From: Collariella sp. IMI 366227
Lineage: Eukaryota; Ascomycota; Sordariomycetes; Sordariales; Chaetomiaceae
Direction: 5' to 3'
NCBI GenBank assembly: GCA_027946355.1
Contig: JAPEUS010000002.1
Coordinates: 1,860,001-1,924,000, forward strand
Length of the DNA stretch: 64,000 bases
The translations under genes were made by a program, and so were the position numbers. This document shows positions 22,444 through 34,700 of the stretch, one piece after another; within the stretch, counting starts at the first letter, position 1, and each line of letters begins with the position of its first letter. The notes beneath the pieces were generated by a model that saw nothing but the letters and a program-made list of their open reading frames with translations, was not told where the DNA came from and searched no databases.

Positions 22444-24418
22444 ATGTCTCTCCTCGCCATGTCACCCGACGTCCAGGATCGGGACTTGGCCGGCCGCAAG
22501 CGGTCCCATGAAGACTTTTTGAAGCAAGAGACTTGCGGCTCTGCTGAGCTCTCGTTGAGCGACAGTAAGTTCGATCAAGCCACCCTTGACATGATCCCCT
22601 CGGACTGACCTTCGGCTTTTTGCAGAAGAAAATGACGTCCCGTCTGGTTCCATTCGAGCGACAGCCTCTCCTTCTGTACGATCCAGCTCGCTCTCCGAGC
22701 CAGCATGCAGCCCGCTCGACGCCAGGTCACCCTCTCCCATCCCGCCCGCAGCGACCTCTGTGAAGCCCATCACGACAACACAGACTACCTCAGCCAAGAC
22801 TAAGACAACAGCACAGAAACCAGCTGGAGAGCCGCCAAAGAAGAAACGGTTAACTGGTGCAGAAAAGGCCGCCAAGGATGCGGCCATTGAAGCGGAGAAG
22901 CGCAAGAAACAGGAGGAGCGGGAGAAGAAGCGGCGCGAGAAGGACGAGGCGGAGAAGCTAAAGGCTGAGCAAAAGGCCGCGAAGGCCGCTGACAAAGCCG
23001 GGAAGGAGCTGGAGAAAAAACAGAAGGATGATGAAAAGAAGAAGAGGAAGCGCGAGAAGGAGGAGGAGGACGCCAAGAAGTCCCGCAGCCAGATGAAGCT
23101 CACCAGCATGTTCAACCTCGCGCCGGCGACACCGAAGAAGGAAGGCACCGTTTCGAAGTCTGACGAATTGACTCCGAAGGGTGCCAGTACAAAGACCGAT
23201 GCCAAGGAGACATCCGTCTACGATCAGGTGTTCAAGCCATTCTTCATCAAGGAACATGTTCGCCTTGCCAACAACCCCTTTGAGGTGGACGAAGAGACAA
23301 GAGAAGCCAAGGCCAAGATTCTTGACGAGTATCTCTCCGGCAAACGGAAAGAGCCGAGTCCCACCTTCAACCCCTTGGAGTCTCTTCAGATTTCATACCG
23401 GGTTCGCCGCGGGCGCGTCTACCCCAGTGTCAAAAAGATTATGGAGGAGTCCGACGTACTTTCCTCGAACGCGCCCGGCGATACCACAGAATCCCAGAAC
23501 GCGCAGATTCGTCATACCTTGGAGGCCTTGAAGTTGGTACCGATAAAGTCGATCAAGTTCAGGGAGGACGTGAGGCCACCGTATATCGGAACCATTAGCG
23601 GTCTGCCGCGTGGCGTCAAGAGTTTGCAGAGGCTCGCGCGGAAACCCATCTCGCGGACTATTCTTCCCCTGAACTACGCCTATGATTCGGAGGCAGAGTG
23701 GCAAGAAGAAGAAGGCGAAGATGTGGATGATCTGGACGACGATGAGGAAGAGGCAGATCTGGACGAGGACATGGGCGATTTTCTGGACGATTCCGAGGAT
23801 GTCGGTCCTGCAAGGATGGGCTTCTCAAGTTCCATGGACCCCGAGACCATTGGGCCGTGCTGGGAAGATCACAAGCGGCAGACCACCCCGAAACTGTACA
23901 AGTACCGCGTCGAGTTCATACTGGGTAAGTCATTAACGGTACTGCATCGTTATCAGGCCCTTTCTAACCCGCTTGCAGATTCACTGGAGCACCACAACAG
24001 CATCGACCCCTTCTCCACCTCCTACTGGGAACCCCCCAAATCGAAGTCCACCGGCCCAGGTAACGAACCATCAACCACATCCAAACCCGCATTCACGTCG
24101 ACATCCACCACGACTACTCCCGCCTCCTCGAACCCCACTAATCCAATGGCCCCTCCTCCCCCCTCAGATGCCTTCCAGGCTCTCGGTATCACATCCACAT
24201 CCACAGCAGGAGGCACCAAGAAGTCGCAGCAGCCGCTGCCGCCGGACATGCAGGAGAAGCTCAAGGATTTGGTGCGCATGATGCCGACCCTCAGCAAGGT
24301 CGGCGTCATCGAGCTGTTTGCCGCGCAGAACCCGGGGTGTGTCAGGGCACAGATCAAGAACTCGTTTGATGCGCTGTTTGAGAAGGCGGGTAAGGAGTTT
24401 AAGCTGAGGGGGGAGTAG
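22444..24418 (+). CDS. rlf2: Chromatin assembly factor 1 large subunit (p150/Cac1/Rlf2)
   Basis: Exons 22444-22564, 22626-23924 and 23979-24418; 619 residues. The first join restores SDKENDVPSG. Residues roughly 100-210 form the long Lys/Glu/Arg-rich coiled-coil KER region typical of the p150 subunit. Next come the conserved FKPFFIKEHVRLA stretch and a segment ending IKFREDVRPPYIGT. A strongly acidic ED region (about 23690-23810) and the RYRVEF-like end of the CAF1A core follow, then a C-terminal winged-helix-like segment with LSKVGVIELFAAQNPG. CAF-1 deposits H3-H4 behind replication forks together with PCNA. The second intron (54 bases) keeps the frame and has no stop, so retention would add 18 residues. 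The 3' end is G-rich, while the 24000-24200 part is C-rich. Confidence 0.93.
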
Positions 24419-25372
24419 GCACCGGCGCACTGCCGGCGTTGTTTTTGTTGTTGTGTGCCTGTTAGGTTGCTTGTATGAATGGAGTTTGGTTGTGGGATGG
24501 ATGGATGGATGGATGGATGGATGGATGGATGGGTGGGTTATGGGTTACGGCGGAAGGAGTTGGTTTGTTGGGAGGGTTAGCGATTTCTGGCGGGTTGCGG
24601 GTTCTTTGAGGTGGTTTGTTTTTACCGCTTTGGCGGGGGTTGGGGGATAGAGCGTTTGTTATTATCTGGAGGGCGAAAATGGCGAGTGTATCAGAAGGAT
24701 TAGAGACGAGACCGTTCAGGGCAGGACGCATGAGGAGGGAACATTGGAGGGACTTATTCTAGGTTTCCGTTGAACAATTGTTCTGGGATCTGCCATGCTA
24801 GATGGGCTGGTGTAGGACGGCCCTAGTGAGAAGTGGCCTATCTAGGTCAAGAGACGAAGATGTAGATACGGATATGTCGCCCCTCAGGAGGTCAGGATGG
24901 GCTTCTACCCGGAGTTAATGGCTTTGCTAGCTGCATGTATACATAGGAACAGATATTCCGCATGTAACAGTTTTCTTCGCATGTTTCTTGCAAACCCGTC
25001 TCCAATCTAGAGAAAATGGTGATGCTGCCATCCTGTCTCGGAGTCTGTCTGAGTCGAGAAGGGTTTAAGTTAAGGATAATGGAGAGATGAATTGTACTCT
25101 GTATTGTTGGTCCTTTCAAAGTCGTTTGCTCTCAAGCAGTATTTTCGTTTTGTCTACGACTTCCTTCCAGAATTATAGACCGCATGTCATTACCACAGAC
25201 TCCCGTTATCATACGGTGAGGCCAATCCTGTCGTCCTCGCGACCGCGGGTATCACTAGGTTCGTTATCATCACCTTGCCAACGCCTCCCATTGAAATCCC
25301 AGAACCCCCCAGTTGACCAACCGGTGGTACCCATATTAACCCAGAAACGCAAACCCATGAAAACCAGATCTC
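24419..25372. other. Convergent 3' intergenic region with tetranucleotide repeat
   Basis: These 954 bases separate the stops of the CAF-1 subunit and M50B-like genes. They contain a (GGAT)9 microsatellite and otherwise no recognisable element. Confidence 0.5.
24495..24530 (+). repeat. (GGAT)9 microsatellite
   Basis: Nine perfect tandem copies of GGAT, about 77 bases after the CAF-1 subunit stop, hence probably in its 3' untranslated region. A related GGGT-rich stretch follows. Confidence 0.95.
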
Positions 25373-26303
25373 TTAGAACTTGGTGGGAATAAAGTGCTGT
25401 GAGTCCTCCCTTTGCTGCGCCGCAGTCTGCGGGAAGGCTGCAATGCCAGCGATGATGCCGCAAACCATGAAGCCCAGCGAGATGATGGACCAGATGACGC
25501 CCCAGCACTGGGACGAGCCGCCGTAACGCTGGGCAAAGACGCTCGCGTCAGAGGAGTTGACCTTGCGCAGGATGAGATCGTCGCACTATCCACTCTGTCA
25601 GCACCGCGTCTATCGATCCCAAACCATAACCGAGAAAAGAAAAGAACGTACGATATCCCAGACGCTATAAAGCGAGCTCATCACCCCAATAAACAACACC
25701 ACAAACCTCAACGCCTCCGCATGTGCAATAAACCAGCACCCCACCAACAGTCCAACCGCAGCCAGCACCGTCCCAATAGTCAACCAGTCCTTGCGCCCCC
25801 ACCACAGCGTCAGCAAAAAGCACACCCCGACGGCAATGCTCGCAATCTTGCTCGCGTTGATGTTGAACCCAGCGAACGTCAGCAGCGCCCCGATTAAAGA
25901 CGAGCCGAGGTACCCCGCGGGAAGCGTGACGGCGTTGCGCCCGCCTTGCATGTGCGTGACGCCGCCCTCGCGCGGGTCGAGCGAGATGGACTTGACGCGC
26001 CCGCCGGTGAGGACGCAGGAGATGGCGTGGCCGAATTCGTGGAAGGCAATTACGAGCATCTGTTATTCAACCCCGGGGTGGTTGGTTGAGGGTTCCTGTG
26101 TGGGAGGCTGAGAGGGGGGGAGTAAGTACCTTGAACGGCCACAGGATCCAGCGTATGTATGGTAGGTTCCATAGGAGGGCGATGGCGACAACGTAGGCGG
26201 CGATGATGCCTAGGGTGACTTTTTGGGCGTCGTTGACGGAGAGGTCGCGACGGTAGAGGTCACGGCGGTAGAGGACGGCGGCGGAGGAGGTGGTTGCGGC
26301 CAT
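25373..26303 (-). CDS. M50B-like membrane metalloprotease
   Basis: Exons 26130-26303, 25652-26059 and 25373-25585; 264 residues. The first exon has an N-terminal tail and a membrane helix (LGIIAAYVVAIALLW). The second begins MLVIAFHEFGHAISC, carrying the HExxH zinc motif (HEFGH) of peptidase family M50 embedded in a hydrophobic segment. GGRVKSISLDPREGG follows, then further membrane helices. The third exon has one more helix (WGVIWSIISLGFMVCGIIAG). Fungal M50B-like proteins are multi-pass proteins whose substrates I do not know; site-2-type intramembrane cleavage is an inference from the motif. Both introns (69 and 66 bases) have consensus ends. Its start is 301 bases from the divergent VOC gene. 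Confidence 0.88.
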
Positions 26304-26604
26304 GCGGGTGATGTGCGGGGCGGTAGAGCGGGCGGTGGTGAGCCAGCTCCTCCGGGTGCGTGGGTGGGTCTGGCGGTGGCTTGGACCGGGGATAATTTTA
26401 GCGGCGTTGCGCTCGCTTGGCAACTGCCGGGGTGTACCCACGAGCGACAGGGGTCGATGGGCTTCAGTGGGGGAAGCCCCTGATTTGGCTGGGATGATGC
26501 TGAAGTTTCAGGGAGGGGAGCCGTCGTCTGACCTTCCTCCAAGGCTTGCTCCTGTCGTCTGTCGACATCTCCAAACTCCGTAAGCAACCCTCGTCTCGCC
26601 AACC

Positions 26605-27006
26605 ATGGCTCTCGCTACAGCACATGTCCGCATCGCGCGGCCGACAGATGGCATCGACAAGTTGCTGCCGTTCTACCGCGATGGTCTGGGATTCGAGGTC
26701 CTGAGCAGTTTCACAGACCACGAAGGCTTCGACGGAGTTATGCTTGGACACAAGTCAGCCGGCTATCACCTTGAGTTCACGACGCATCGAGGACACAACG
26801 CCGGAAGAGCTCCCACGCAGGACAACCTCTTGATCTTTTATCTCCTGGACAGCGGCAGCTACGCGATGGCGGTGGCGCAAATGGAAGGGTGTGGTATATC
26901 AGCCGTTGCGAGCCTCAACCCTTACTGGGACCGTGTCGGCAAGACGTTCGAGGATGCAGACGGATACCGAGTCGTGCTGGCCAACATGGCTCCGCCACAC
27001 CTCTGA
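26605..27006 (+). CDS. VOC-family (glyoxalase/dioxygenase fold) protein
   Basis: Single exon, 133 residues. The sequence has two beta-alpha-beta-beta-beta-like halves: HVRIARPTDGIDKLLPFYRDGLGFEVLSS at the start (given here as its pattern: metal-side His-x-Arg, then FY..GLGF) and a second half with FEDADGYRVVLAN. This resembles the small YycE-like VOC proteins common in fungi and bacteria. VOC proteins bind a divalent metal and act on varied small molecules, so the substrate cannot be named. It shares a short divergent promoter with the M50B-like gene. The frame is clean. Confidence 0.85.
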   Translation: MALATAHVRIARPTDGIDKLLPFYRDGLGFEVLSSFTDHEGFDGVMLGHKSAGYHLEFTTHRGHNAGRAPTQDNLLIFYLLDSGSYAMAVAQMEGCGISAVASLNPYWDRVGKTFEDADGYRVVLANMAPPHL

Positions 27007-27264
27007 TTTGCGAGTCACTGGAAGTTGACTCGAGATGTGAAAACCCCCATGACCTAATAAGATCCGAATTGACGAGGCTTGTTTCTCATCGCTGTTACAC
27101 AGCCATATCTCGGGTTGTACTTTCTCGTTGCGGAGAACGTCATTGCATGTCTTCAACATCAGGACGAGCGGGGGTTTTGAGTGGAGGAAAACACCTCTCT
27201 GTCAAAGCATCGCGAAGCTTCTGCCTTCAGCCTTCTTCACTTGTGTTAGCGGTACACACAAAGT

Positions 27265-29016
27265 ATGGCCTGGTCGTGGCTCTGGCAGTCTTGCCTGATG
27301 GCAACCATCATCTCTGTTGCCGTCAACTGCCAGCAGACGGGACAACACCCCGACTGGCCGCGGTGGTGCGGCAAGGTTTACCAACCGGGGTGAGTCGACA
27401 CTCGGAACAGCTCGAAATTCAACCTCTCTGACCGAGATAGATACCCAACTTATGACCCAGGTGGCCAGACACGCGCTCCTTTGCCCGCACCCGGCGCACC
27501 GCTTCTGCATGTACTCTTCCAGCCGCGGTACAGTCTCTACCTAGACAGTGAAGAGTATGGCGAGTTTATCGTCAACGCGGAGCTCTCCGATTTTCATGGC
27601 AAACAATGGCCCTTTGGTTTGGGCCCGTCAAAGTCTCCTGACAAGCTTGTCTTCTCCATCAGCCTGGTTGAAAACGATGACCCTCTTGTCCAAAACACGG
27701 TTCATGTCAACACCACCAGCAATCTGTTCCGCTTTAATCTATCTGGCTTGAAGCCCCGCCTAGAGCCTATCCAAGTCGTGCTCTATGGCGCACCAGAAGC
27801 AGGTACACCAACATGGACCGCAACAAGCTCCTTCTACTACCTCCCCGAAAAGACCAACGGCAGCATCACCCGAATCGACAACCTCAACGGCGGCCTTTGG
27901 TTCCGCAACGCCTTCTCCAACCACACCTTCACCCCCTTCTTCCCCTACGGCTTCTACGCCTCCTACGACGGTTTCCTCCGCAACAACAACACCGCCGACG
28001 TCGATGCCTACGCCTCCCTCAGCCTCAACGCCATGGTCCCCCTCACCACCTTCCCCACCTCCACTACCCTCCTCAACCACCTCTCCCACATCAACCTCCC
28101 CTTCATCTACTCCTCCGCGACATCCCCCACCAACCACACCACCATCACCACGCAAATCCTCCTCGCCCGCACCTCCCCTCCTCCTCGCCTACTGGGTCTC
28201 CGACGAGCCCGACGGGTGGCAAACCCCTTCCCCCTCACCAAAACCCACTCCTAATTCACACCCTTGACCCCTACCACCCCACCACCACCACCCTCAACTG
28301 CGCCAACTACTACTTCGCGGCCTACTCCCTCCCCTCCGACTTTCTCATGACCGATCCCTACCCCGTGGGCATCAACGCCACCTTCTCCAAGTGGGGCACA
28401 CCATGTAATACCACCCACGGCGACTGCGGCTGCGACAACTGCCTGGGCAATCTACACGACGTCCCCCGCAGACTAGACGACTACACAACCTACGAAAAGT
28501 GGCTGGGGCGGTGGGTCAAAACCAAGATCATCAACCCGCAGGCGTTTTGGGGCGAGGGGTACTGGATGCGGATGCCAAGTGTGGAGGAGAGCTGGGCGAT
28601 GGTGTTGCTGGCGGTGAATCATGGGGCGAAAGGGGTGGTGAGCTGGGTGTGGCTGACGAGCGAGGAACTGGGAAGGGCGCATGGGGAGTTGGCGAGGGTG
28701 GTGGGGGAGGAGGTGGTGGGGTTTGTTGTTGGGGGTGGAGAGGAGGTGAGGAGGGTGGAGGTGGATGGGAAGGGGAGGGGGTGGTGGATGTGGCGTGCTG
28801 GGTGAGGGGGAAAGGATGCTGGTGAGTGTTGTTAATGCGGGGTATGTAGATGTTGAAGGGGTGGAGGTGTCGGTGAGGGATGCGACGGTTATTGAGAGCA
28901 CCCTGTGGGGGAATGTGAGTTGGTGGTTGGAGGGAGGGAAGCTGTCGGTGCCGGTGCTGCCGGCTTTGGCGACCAGTCTGGTCATTTTGGAGTTCAGGGG
29001 TGTGATGGAAGTGTGA
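27265..29016 (+). CDS. Secreted glycoside-hydrolase-like protein, frame broken in the second half
   Basis: Exon one is 27265-27389, the intron 27390-27440 and the second exon starts at 27441 (QPG-YPTYDPGG). The N-terminus is a signal peptide (hydrophobic WQSCLMATIISVAVNC, then Gln). The frame is open to about 28150, then shifts to LLLAYWVSDEPDGW (near 28190), again to LLIHTLDPYHP (near 28255), and once more near 28785, ending in VSVVNAGYVDVEG and the stop at 29014. The order YWVSDEPDGW, then DPYHP, a Cys-rich GDCGCDNCLG, and late NHGAKGVVSWVW recalls a TIM-barrel glycoside-hydrolase-like family of secreted fungal proteins that I cannot name. Several N-x-T/S sites suit secretion. One extra C at 28175-28178 explains the first break. 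The coding strand changes from C-rich to G-rich across the gene. Confidence 0.7.
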
Positions 29017-29216
29017 AAATGTGGATTGCAGTTGAAAAGCTATCCTAGGGTATCCGTTGAACTCGTGTACTTTTGCCTCCCTCCTGTATCTATCATCATG
29101 CATGTCCGTCTCTCATATTTATGACATCGTCTATCGTCTTCCAACGCCATACTTTTCACCCCTTCAAGTCAGAATTACCACCCCATTCTTTCTAACCCTT
29201 GCCAACCCCCACCGCA

Positions 29217-30896
29217 TTACCTCCCGATATGCTTCTTCTCCAGCCACCTAAACGGCACATACAACAGCCCCGATACAATAAAGGCAAACTCAAACCCGAG
29301 ATCGCCTGTCGTCTTCGCGATTGGCCCGGTATACCACACTTGAGCCATGCTCGGAACAATCAACCCAAAGCTCAGCACGCACGCCGAGATCGCCGCGACG
29401 CCCCACGGCAGGAGGCTAGCATCATTCCACGCCTCCGGATCGTACGCGGTGCAGTCTCTGTTGCGGAACACAAAGTGCTCCACCAGCACCACAGCCAGGA
29501 ACGCCGAGCTCCAGTACCCAATCAAGCCAACAAAGTTCTCGAGGTTCACAAAGAAATCGGCCGCGGCGCGGATACCGAGGGGGATGACGAGGGCCGTGAA
29601 GACGAGCGAAAAGAGGTACCGCGGGACCTTAGCAAGGATGGGCAGGAGCAGTTGAAGGTTGAGGGTGACGCTGTAGGAGGTGGCGGCCAGGTTGCCGAGC
29701 AGCGAGAAGGAGAGGAGCACGACGAGGAACTTGCCGAAGCCGCCCGCTGACGAGAGCATGGCGGCCAGCACGCCGCCAACAAGCGTCTCGTCGTAGCCAG
29801 CTTTCCACGCTGGGACATTGGGGATGGCGTTGCCGATGGCAGAGCCGAGGATCATGAGTAAGATGGTAGGGACGCCAAGGCCGAGGTAGGAGTAGGTGAA
29901 GATTTTGACACTTGGCGTTTGTTTGTTAACGAGTTGATAGATCCTGGGTGAGAGGAAAGAAGACTTACGAGGAGGTGTCTGGCTTGAGGTAGGTCGTGAA
30001 ATCCGATGACAGGCACGCCCAGGGAATCATGTACCCGGCGACAATCATGCAGTAGGAAATGACGTTTGGCGCTGTTGGGGAGCTGTCGTAGACAACCTGC
30101 TTCTGGAGCTCCTTGCCGCCGCAGCCGACGGCCACAATGATGGAGATAAGGGCCGAGATCCAAGCGTAGCGCTCAAACTGGTGCAGGATGCTGAAGCCGC
30201 AAAACGAGATGCCCAGCGTAAGGATGGCCGTGATCACGATGCCCACGCTGACGCTCAGGTTGCCGCCAGCGACCGCAGACAGACACTGCCCGCCAATGAC
30301 GGCCATCATGATGCAAAATCCGATGAGCGTGGCGAGATTGAGCAGGACGGGGGATTGAGACAATGTAGCGGCTTAGGGATATCAGTATCGTGTGACAGAA
30401 TTTGTCTTGGTGGGTTCTGAGAGTGCCTACCCAAAGCTGTACCGTGCCTGCACCATCTGGCGCATGCCAATCTTGGGGCCCAGCGTACACAAGTATGCGG
30501 GCAAGATGGTAGTCAACATGGTGATGAACAAGATGACCAAGGAGCTGTTCCTGAGGTTCAGGTTGTACATTGGGGCAAGCAAGCCGAAGGTGATACTATC
30601 GGAGCCATGTCAGACTATGTGCATCTCGTATGCTTTTCGGGTGTCACTCACGCCAGGATATTAGTGCTCATGGACCACCATAGCGTGAAGATGTTGATGG
30701 TCCGCTCGACAGTGCGTTCCTTGACGGGGATGGGCTGGATGCCCCGAACCTCGACGCGGCCCAGACGGATGGCCCTCTGGAAGACGTCGGCGGCGCGGCC
30801 CCATCGGCCGGCGGGAATGACCGGAGCAGCGCCGTACTCGGTCGTGTCCTTGCCCGGCGGGGACTTTTCGTCGGGTCTGGCGTCCGGAGGAGTCAT
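29217..30896 (-). CDS. NCS1-family purine-cytosine permease (Fcy2-like)
   Basis: Exons 30652-30896, 30431-30595, 29969-30371 and 29217-29910 on the minus strand. The soluble N-terminus contains RGIQPIPVKERT, the pre-helix signature of Fcy-type NCS1 transporters. About twelve hydrophobic helices follow, including WWSMSTNILAITFGLLAP and GYMIPWACLSSDFTTYL. These proteins import cytosine, purines or related bases with protons at the plasma membrane; the substrate here is not determined. The exon lengths sum to one base over a multiple of three. RYIVSIP and PVLLNLATLIGF lie in different frames, joined by a run of five G on the plus strand (30349-30353), so one extra base there restores the protein. 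Total about 501 residues. It ends convergently with the secreted protein gene. Confidence 0.87.
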
Positions 30897-31767
30897 GGTG
30901 TTGGTGGGGTTGTGGTCACTTGTGAGAGAGAAGGGGGAAAAGATATTTCAAGGAAGAGCGGAAGTCCAGACAATTTAGGCAAGGGAAAATCAGAAGCGTT
31001 ACATAAAAGCAAAGATGCTGGAAGGAGTCACCCAGGGAATCAGTTTTGGTCAGCTAAAAAAAAAAAATCAAGCAACATTTTGCTCAGGTCCGCGTCGGCG
31101 AATGGTCAGGGTGAGCAGGTGAGTAAGAAGGTGCTCGGGACCCACCCCCCGCGGAAAGAGACTCGGCCAGACCAGACAAGGGAACCTAGATGCACGCGGG
31201 CCGAGCATTGGACGCCACGGCCTCGAACTTTGACAGTTGAGATGACGGTTGTCTGAAATCCTTCAGGTCTGCTCGGTATTTGCCACTAACAGCTCCTGTG
31301 TCTGTTGAGTTGATGTGTAAATGTACATACATACCTTAAAGCCATACAAGACGTCCTTGACATGTCATGCCCCATGCCTTCCACGAGGTATTTTTCAAAC
31401 TAACCAGGCCAATTTCCACCAACTGCCCATGGCGGGCTCCCATCAGAAGCCCAGCAGTCAAAGTGAGCCCATCTCTCGTCCTCGAAAAGAGTTCATGACA
31501 TTGCCGGCCCATGCCCATGCCCGTGCCACACACCGGCGGTTATCTTCGCCTCTCGATAAGGTGTCGATAAGAGAAGACCCATTCACCCCACGAAACTGGC
31601 TCCGCGCCAAGCCGGTTCCTACCGACTCTCGGTCCCCAGCAGCCAGGGTTAGGGTCCATTGGAAGAACACTCTTCCTCCTCTTGCTTTCTCTTCCCCTTG
31701 GCCTTGCACTCCCTGATCTTTCTTTTTCCCCTTGGTGATCCTCCCAGCGAAGGCTCACAGAGATCCC
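30897..31767. other. Intergenic region upstream of the NCS1 permease
   Basis: An 871-base stretch between two minus-strand genes. It includes a run of 11 A at about 31057-31067 and pyrimidine-rich tracts near 31680-31740. It holds the permease promoter and the 3' end of the ligase-like gene; no gene seen. Confidence 0.45.
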
Positions 31768-34700
31768 CTAAGCCAAGCCAACCCAGAACTGCCTCCACAC
31801 ACTATGGAAGCTGTTCAGGTCAAGCCTCCGGCCCGCCCTCTGTCCGTTCCTCGCACACTTCTGCTCCTCCTTCTTGACTTCCTCGAGGGCCCGCCAGTCA
31901 TAGACCGGCACATACTCGCGTTCGCCGTTGCTGCGCATTAACTGAGCTGCCTCGATCGACTGCAGAAAGGCGTTCGTTGCTTCTGGGCGGCGGGCATCGA
32001 CTAGGACGATCTTGGTTCGGCGCGGAGTGGATGTGCTGCTTGGGGCTTGAGCGGACGCTGTAGGCTGGTCGTTAAGCCACTCATTTGGGACGCGGAGGAA
32101 CTGGGTCACGCCGTGGCACGAGAGGTGATCTTCCGTGACCCAGGGGAAGTCGGCGATGCAGGGCGAAAGCAGGATCGAGTATCCATGAAAGCCGCACTCG
32201 TCGGGGAGCAAGCCGCACTTGACGACGGTGGGTTCGCTAGTTGTCTCTGAGGCGGTCTCAGTTTTGGTGCCCTCCGCTTTTGCTGAGGCGCTGCTAGATT
32301 GGGTCTTGGAAGGCTGAGCCGAGAATGTGAGCTCGACGTTGCAGTGAATCGAGACAGACGGGCCGCCGTGGAATGACTGAGAGGCTTGCATAGGAGCTTG
32401 CTTGGTGTTGTCGCCACAAAGTTGCTCGGTGCTTGAGGCGGGCTGGTGCATGGAAACCGAGTTTGACAGCTCAGGCATGGGCATGTCGGCGGCGGTGTTA
32501 CGTAGCAACAAGCCCAAACGAGCATCCTTTTGTGGCTTCTGTTGGTCCTTCGAGGGGTCGGGTTTGGTGTTCTCTGCCAAAGGGGTTGTAGAGCGGACCT
32601 GAGCGCTCGAGCGCCTTCGTTTGGTTCTCTCAATGTCGCTGTCTTGCGTCAATGACTCCAGCGGTCTCTTCTGAACGGCATCCGACCTCCCGTGGCTGCC
32701 GGTCTCATCAACCGGTGTCGATTCGGAAACGTTGGTGGCAGATGCTTTTGCCAACATCAAATCATCGCCAACCGGAGGCGCACGAGACGCGGCCGGGATT
32801 TTAATCCTCATCTTGATTGGCGATGTCGGAGTCGCGTCGTTCATCGCCGATTTCCGAGGCGACGGCGACATGTTCGCGGTAACCGTGGAAACGGTCGACT
32901 GGCTGGTGGTTTCAACGGTGGTCTTCGGTTCGCATCTTTCCAACGCGGCAATCCAGCCCAAGAGCTCTTGGCTGTCGTCTGGCGGAGGAGCATCCTTCTC
33001 TTTGGCAGCCATTTCTTGCAGCTCCGAAAAGGAAAGGACGTCGTGGTATGTCCTGTCGCAATGGATTTTGCTGACCGATGCGAAGCGAGGGCTCCAAAAT
33101 CCTGTGTTGCCTTCTTTGTCGAAAGAAAAGCAACGGATGTCAAACACCGGGGGTGCGGGAAATATCATGGTAGGCCGCTTCCCGCCGTCGATTCCGGGCT
33201 CGATCCTCAGGGAGATGGCCGTGTTATCCTCTGGCCGTACAGACTCCGGGTTCACTGAAGACATGAAGGCCTCCAACTGGGTTGCGTTGAGTTCCACCAC
33301 GTTCGTCACAACGAAATGCGGTTGCTTCCCAAACCGCTGGACCTCCTCTTTGTTCTCCAAACAACCCACATAGAAGTGAGACCATTTGAGTCTCGGGATG
33401 TTGTATGTGCGGGCTTTGGCCGCGTCGTAGCGTGCACCAACGACAGCAAAGTCGCCAATGTCGCCAAACTGAGCAATATATTCCTTCTTGAGCTTGATTG
33501 CGCAGCAACTGTAAGGTCGCCGGAGAGTGCCGAAGTCAAAGTATGGATCATCTGCTTTTAGGACGAGACCTTCACCACGTGCTGTTATGCACTTGGCAAA
33601 GGCTCGCCGTAGGTCAGATACCGCAGACCGCCTGCTGCAGTCAATGAGCTCCCGCTTCACCAGTGCCGACCGGCCTGGAACAGGTGTGATCAGGCTCTTG
33701 AGACGCTCAAACCTCTCAGATTGTTTTACAGCAAGAAGAGACTCATTGTCAATCATGAATACATCGTAGTAGACAATCATAAGGTATTCCCATGGATGAG
33801 GCCTATGATTGTTTAGCATGGTCGAGCCTGGGGATTCAATGAACACATTGCACATACTGAGAGTCTTTTCCTGTCCCTAAAAAGGAGCCAGATCTCGAGA
33901 CATGCTTTCTGATCTTGTGGAAGTCGAGGATTCTGGAGTGCTAGTCACATGGTCAGCAATAGCAGTGTCACGGTTAGGGGTGAGACGTACCTTGTCACTG
34001 TAGACCAGAAGCTCACCCTCCAATATGCAACTGCTCTTCAAGGGGCATGAAGGCTGCCCAAGCTGGAGTGACTTCCGGATGGAGCTATCATTCATAAGCA
34101 CTGTAAATTACTGCCAACTGCCAATGCCCCTCTGGTGCACTTACTCATGCAGCGCCCTTCGGTCCTTTGTGCTGTCCTTTCCGCTCTTTGAAAAAATCTT
34201 GATGCAGTCATGACCTTTGCTGAGGTCGATGTGAATCTGGCAATACTCGCCATCCATCTTCTCCTCGCAGCTAAACCGGCCCTGGAGCATGGATAAGCAG
34301 TGCTTGATGCTGCGGCCTTTGATCCATGTCTGGCGGCCAATCTTGACTCCGAGGGTTGGCTTTAAATACTCGGCGAGTTCACTTTTCCCTGCGACTGTCC
34401 TGTCGCGTCGTAGGGTGTCAAGAATGCGTCCAGCGACGGCCAAGTTGTCTTGGACCTTCAAGATTGCTGGGAGCAGGGGATGGTGCCCAGCGCATACAAC
34501 ACGTTGGTCAAGAACGACAGGCTCATAATTCTTGAGGATCAGTCGAGTGAGCCACTTTGCGTCTCTGGCAGAGAGGCGCTGATACAATCCTCCAATACCA
34601 AGCTCCTGATCAGCAGTTCGGTTCTCAGGGGCTGAGCTACGGACCGCAGGCGAGCTGAAGCGGCATACAACTGCGAGTTTATGGAGAAGCTCATCAATCT

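Noticed and set aside
28473..29103. Pro/His/Ser-rich open frames on the minus strand near 28.5-29.1 kb
   Set aside because: They mirror the G-rich 3' half of the secreted-protein gene and are a by-product of its base skew.
31057..31067. Run of A as a retroposon tail
   Set aside because: There is no coding or repeat sequence upstream of it and no target-site duplication that I can see.
32692..33373. Two overlapping open frames on the plus strand
   Set aside because: Both are antisense to the ligase-like gene, whose motifs are unambiguous.
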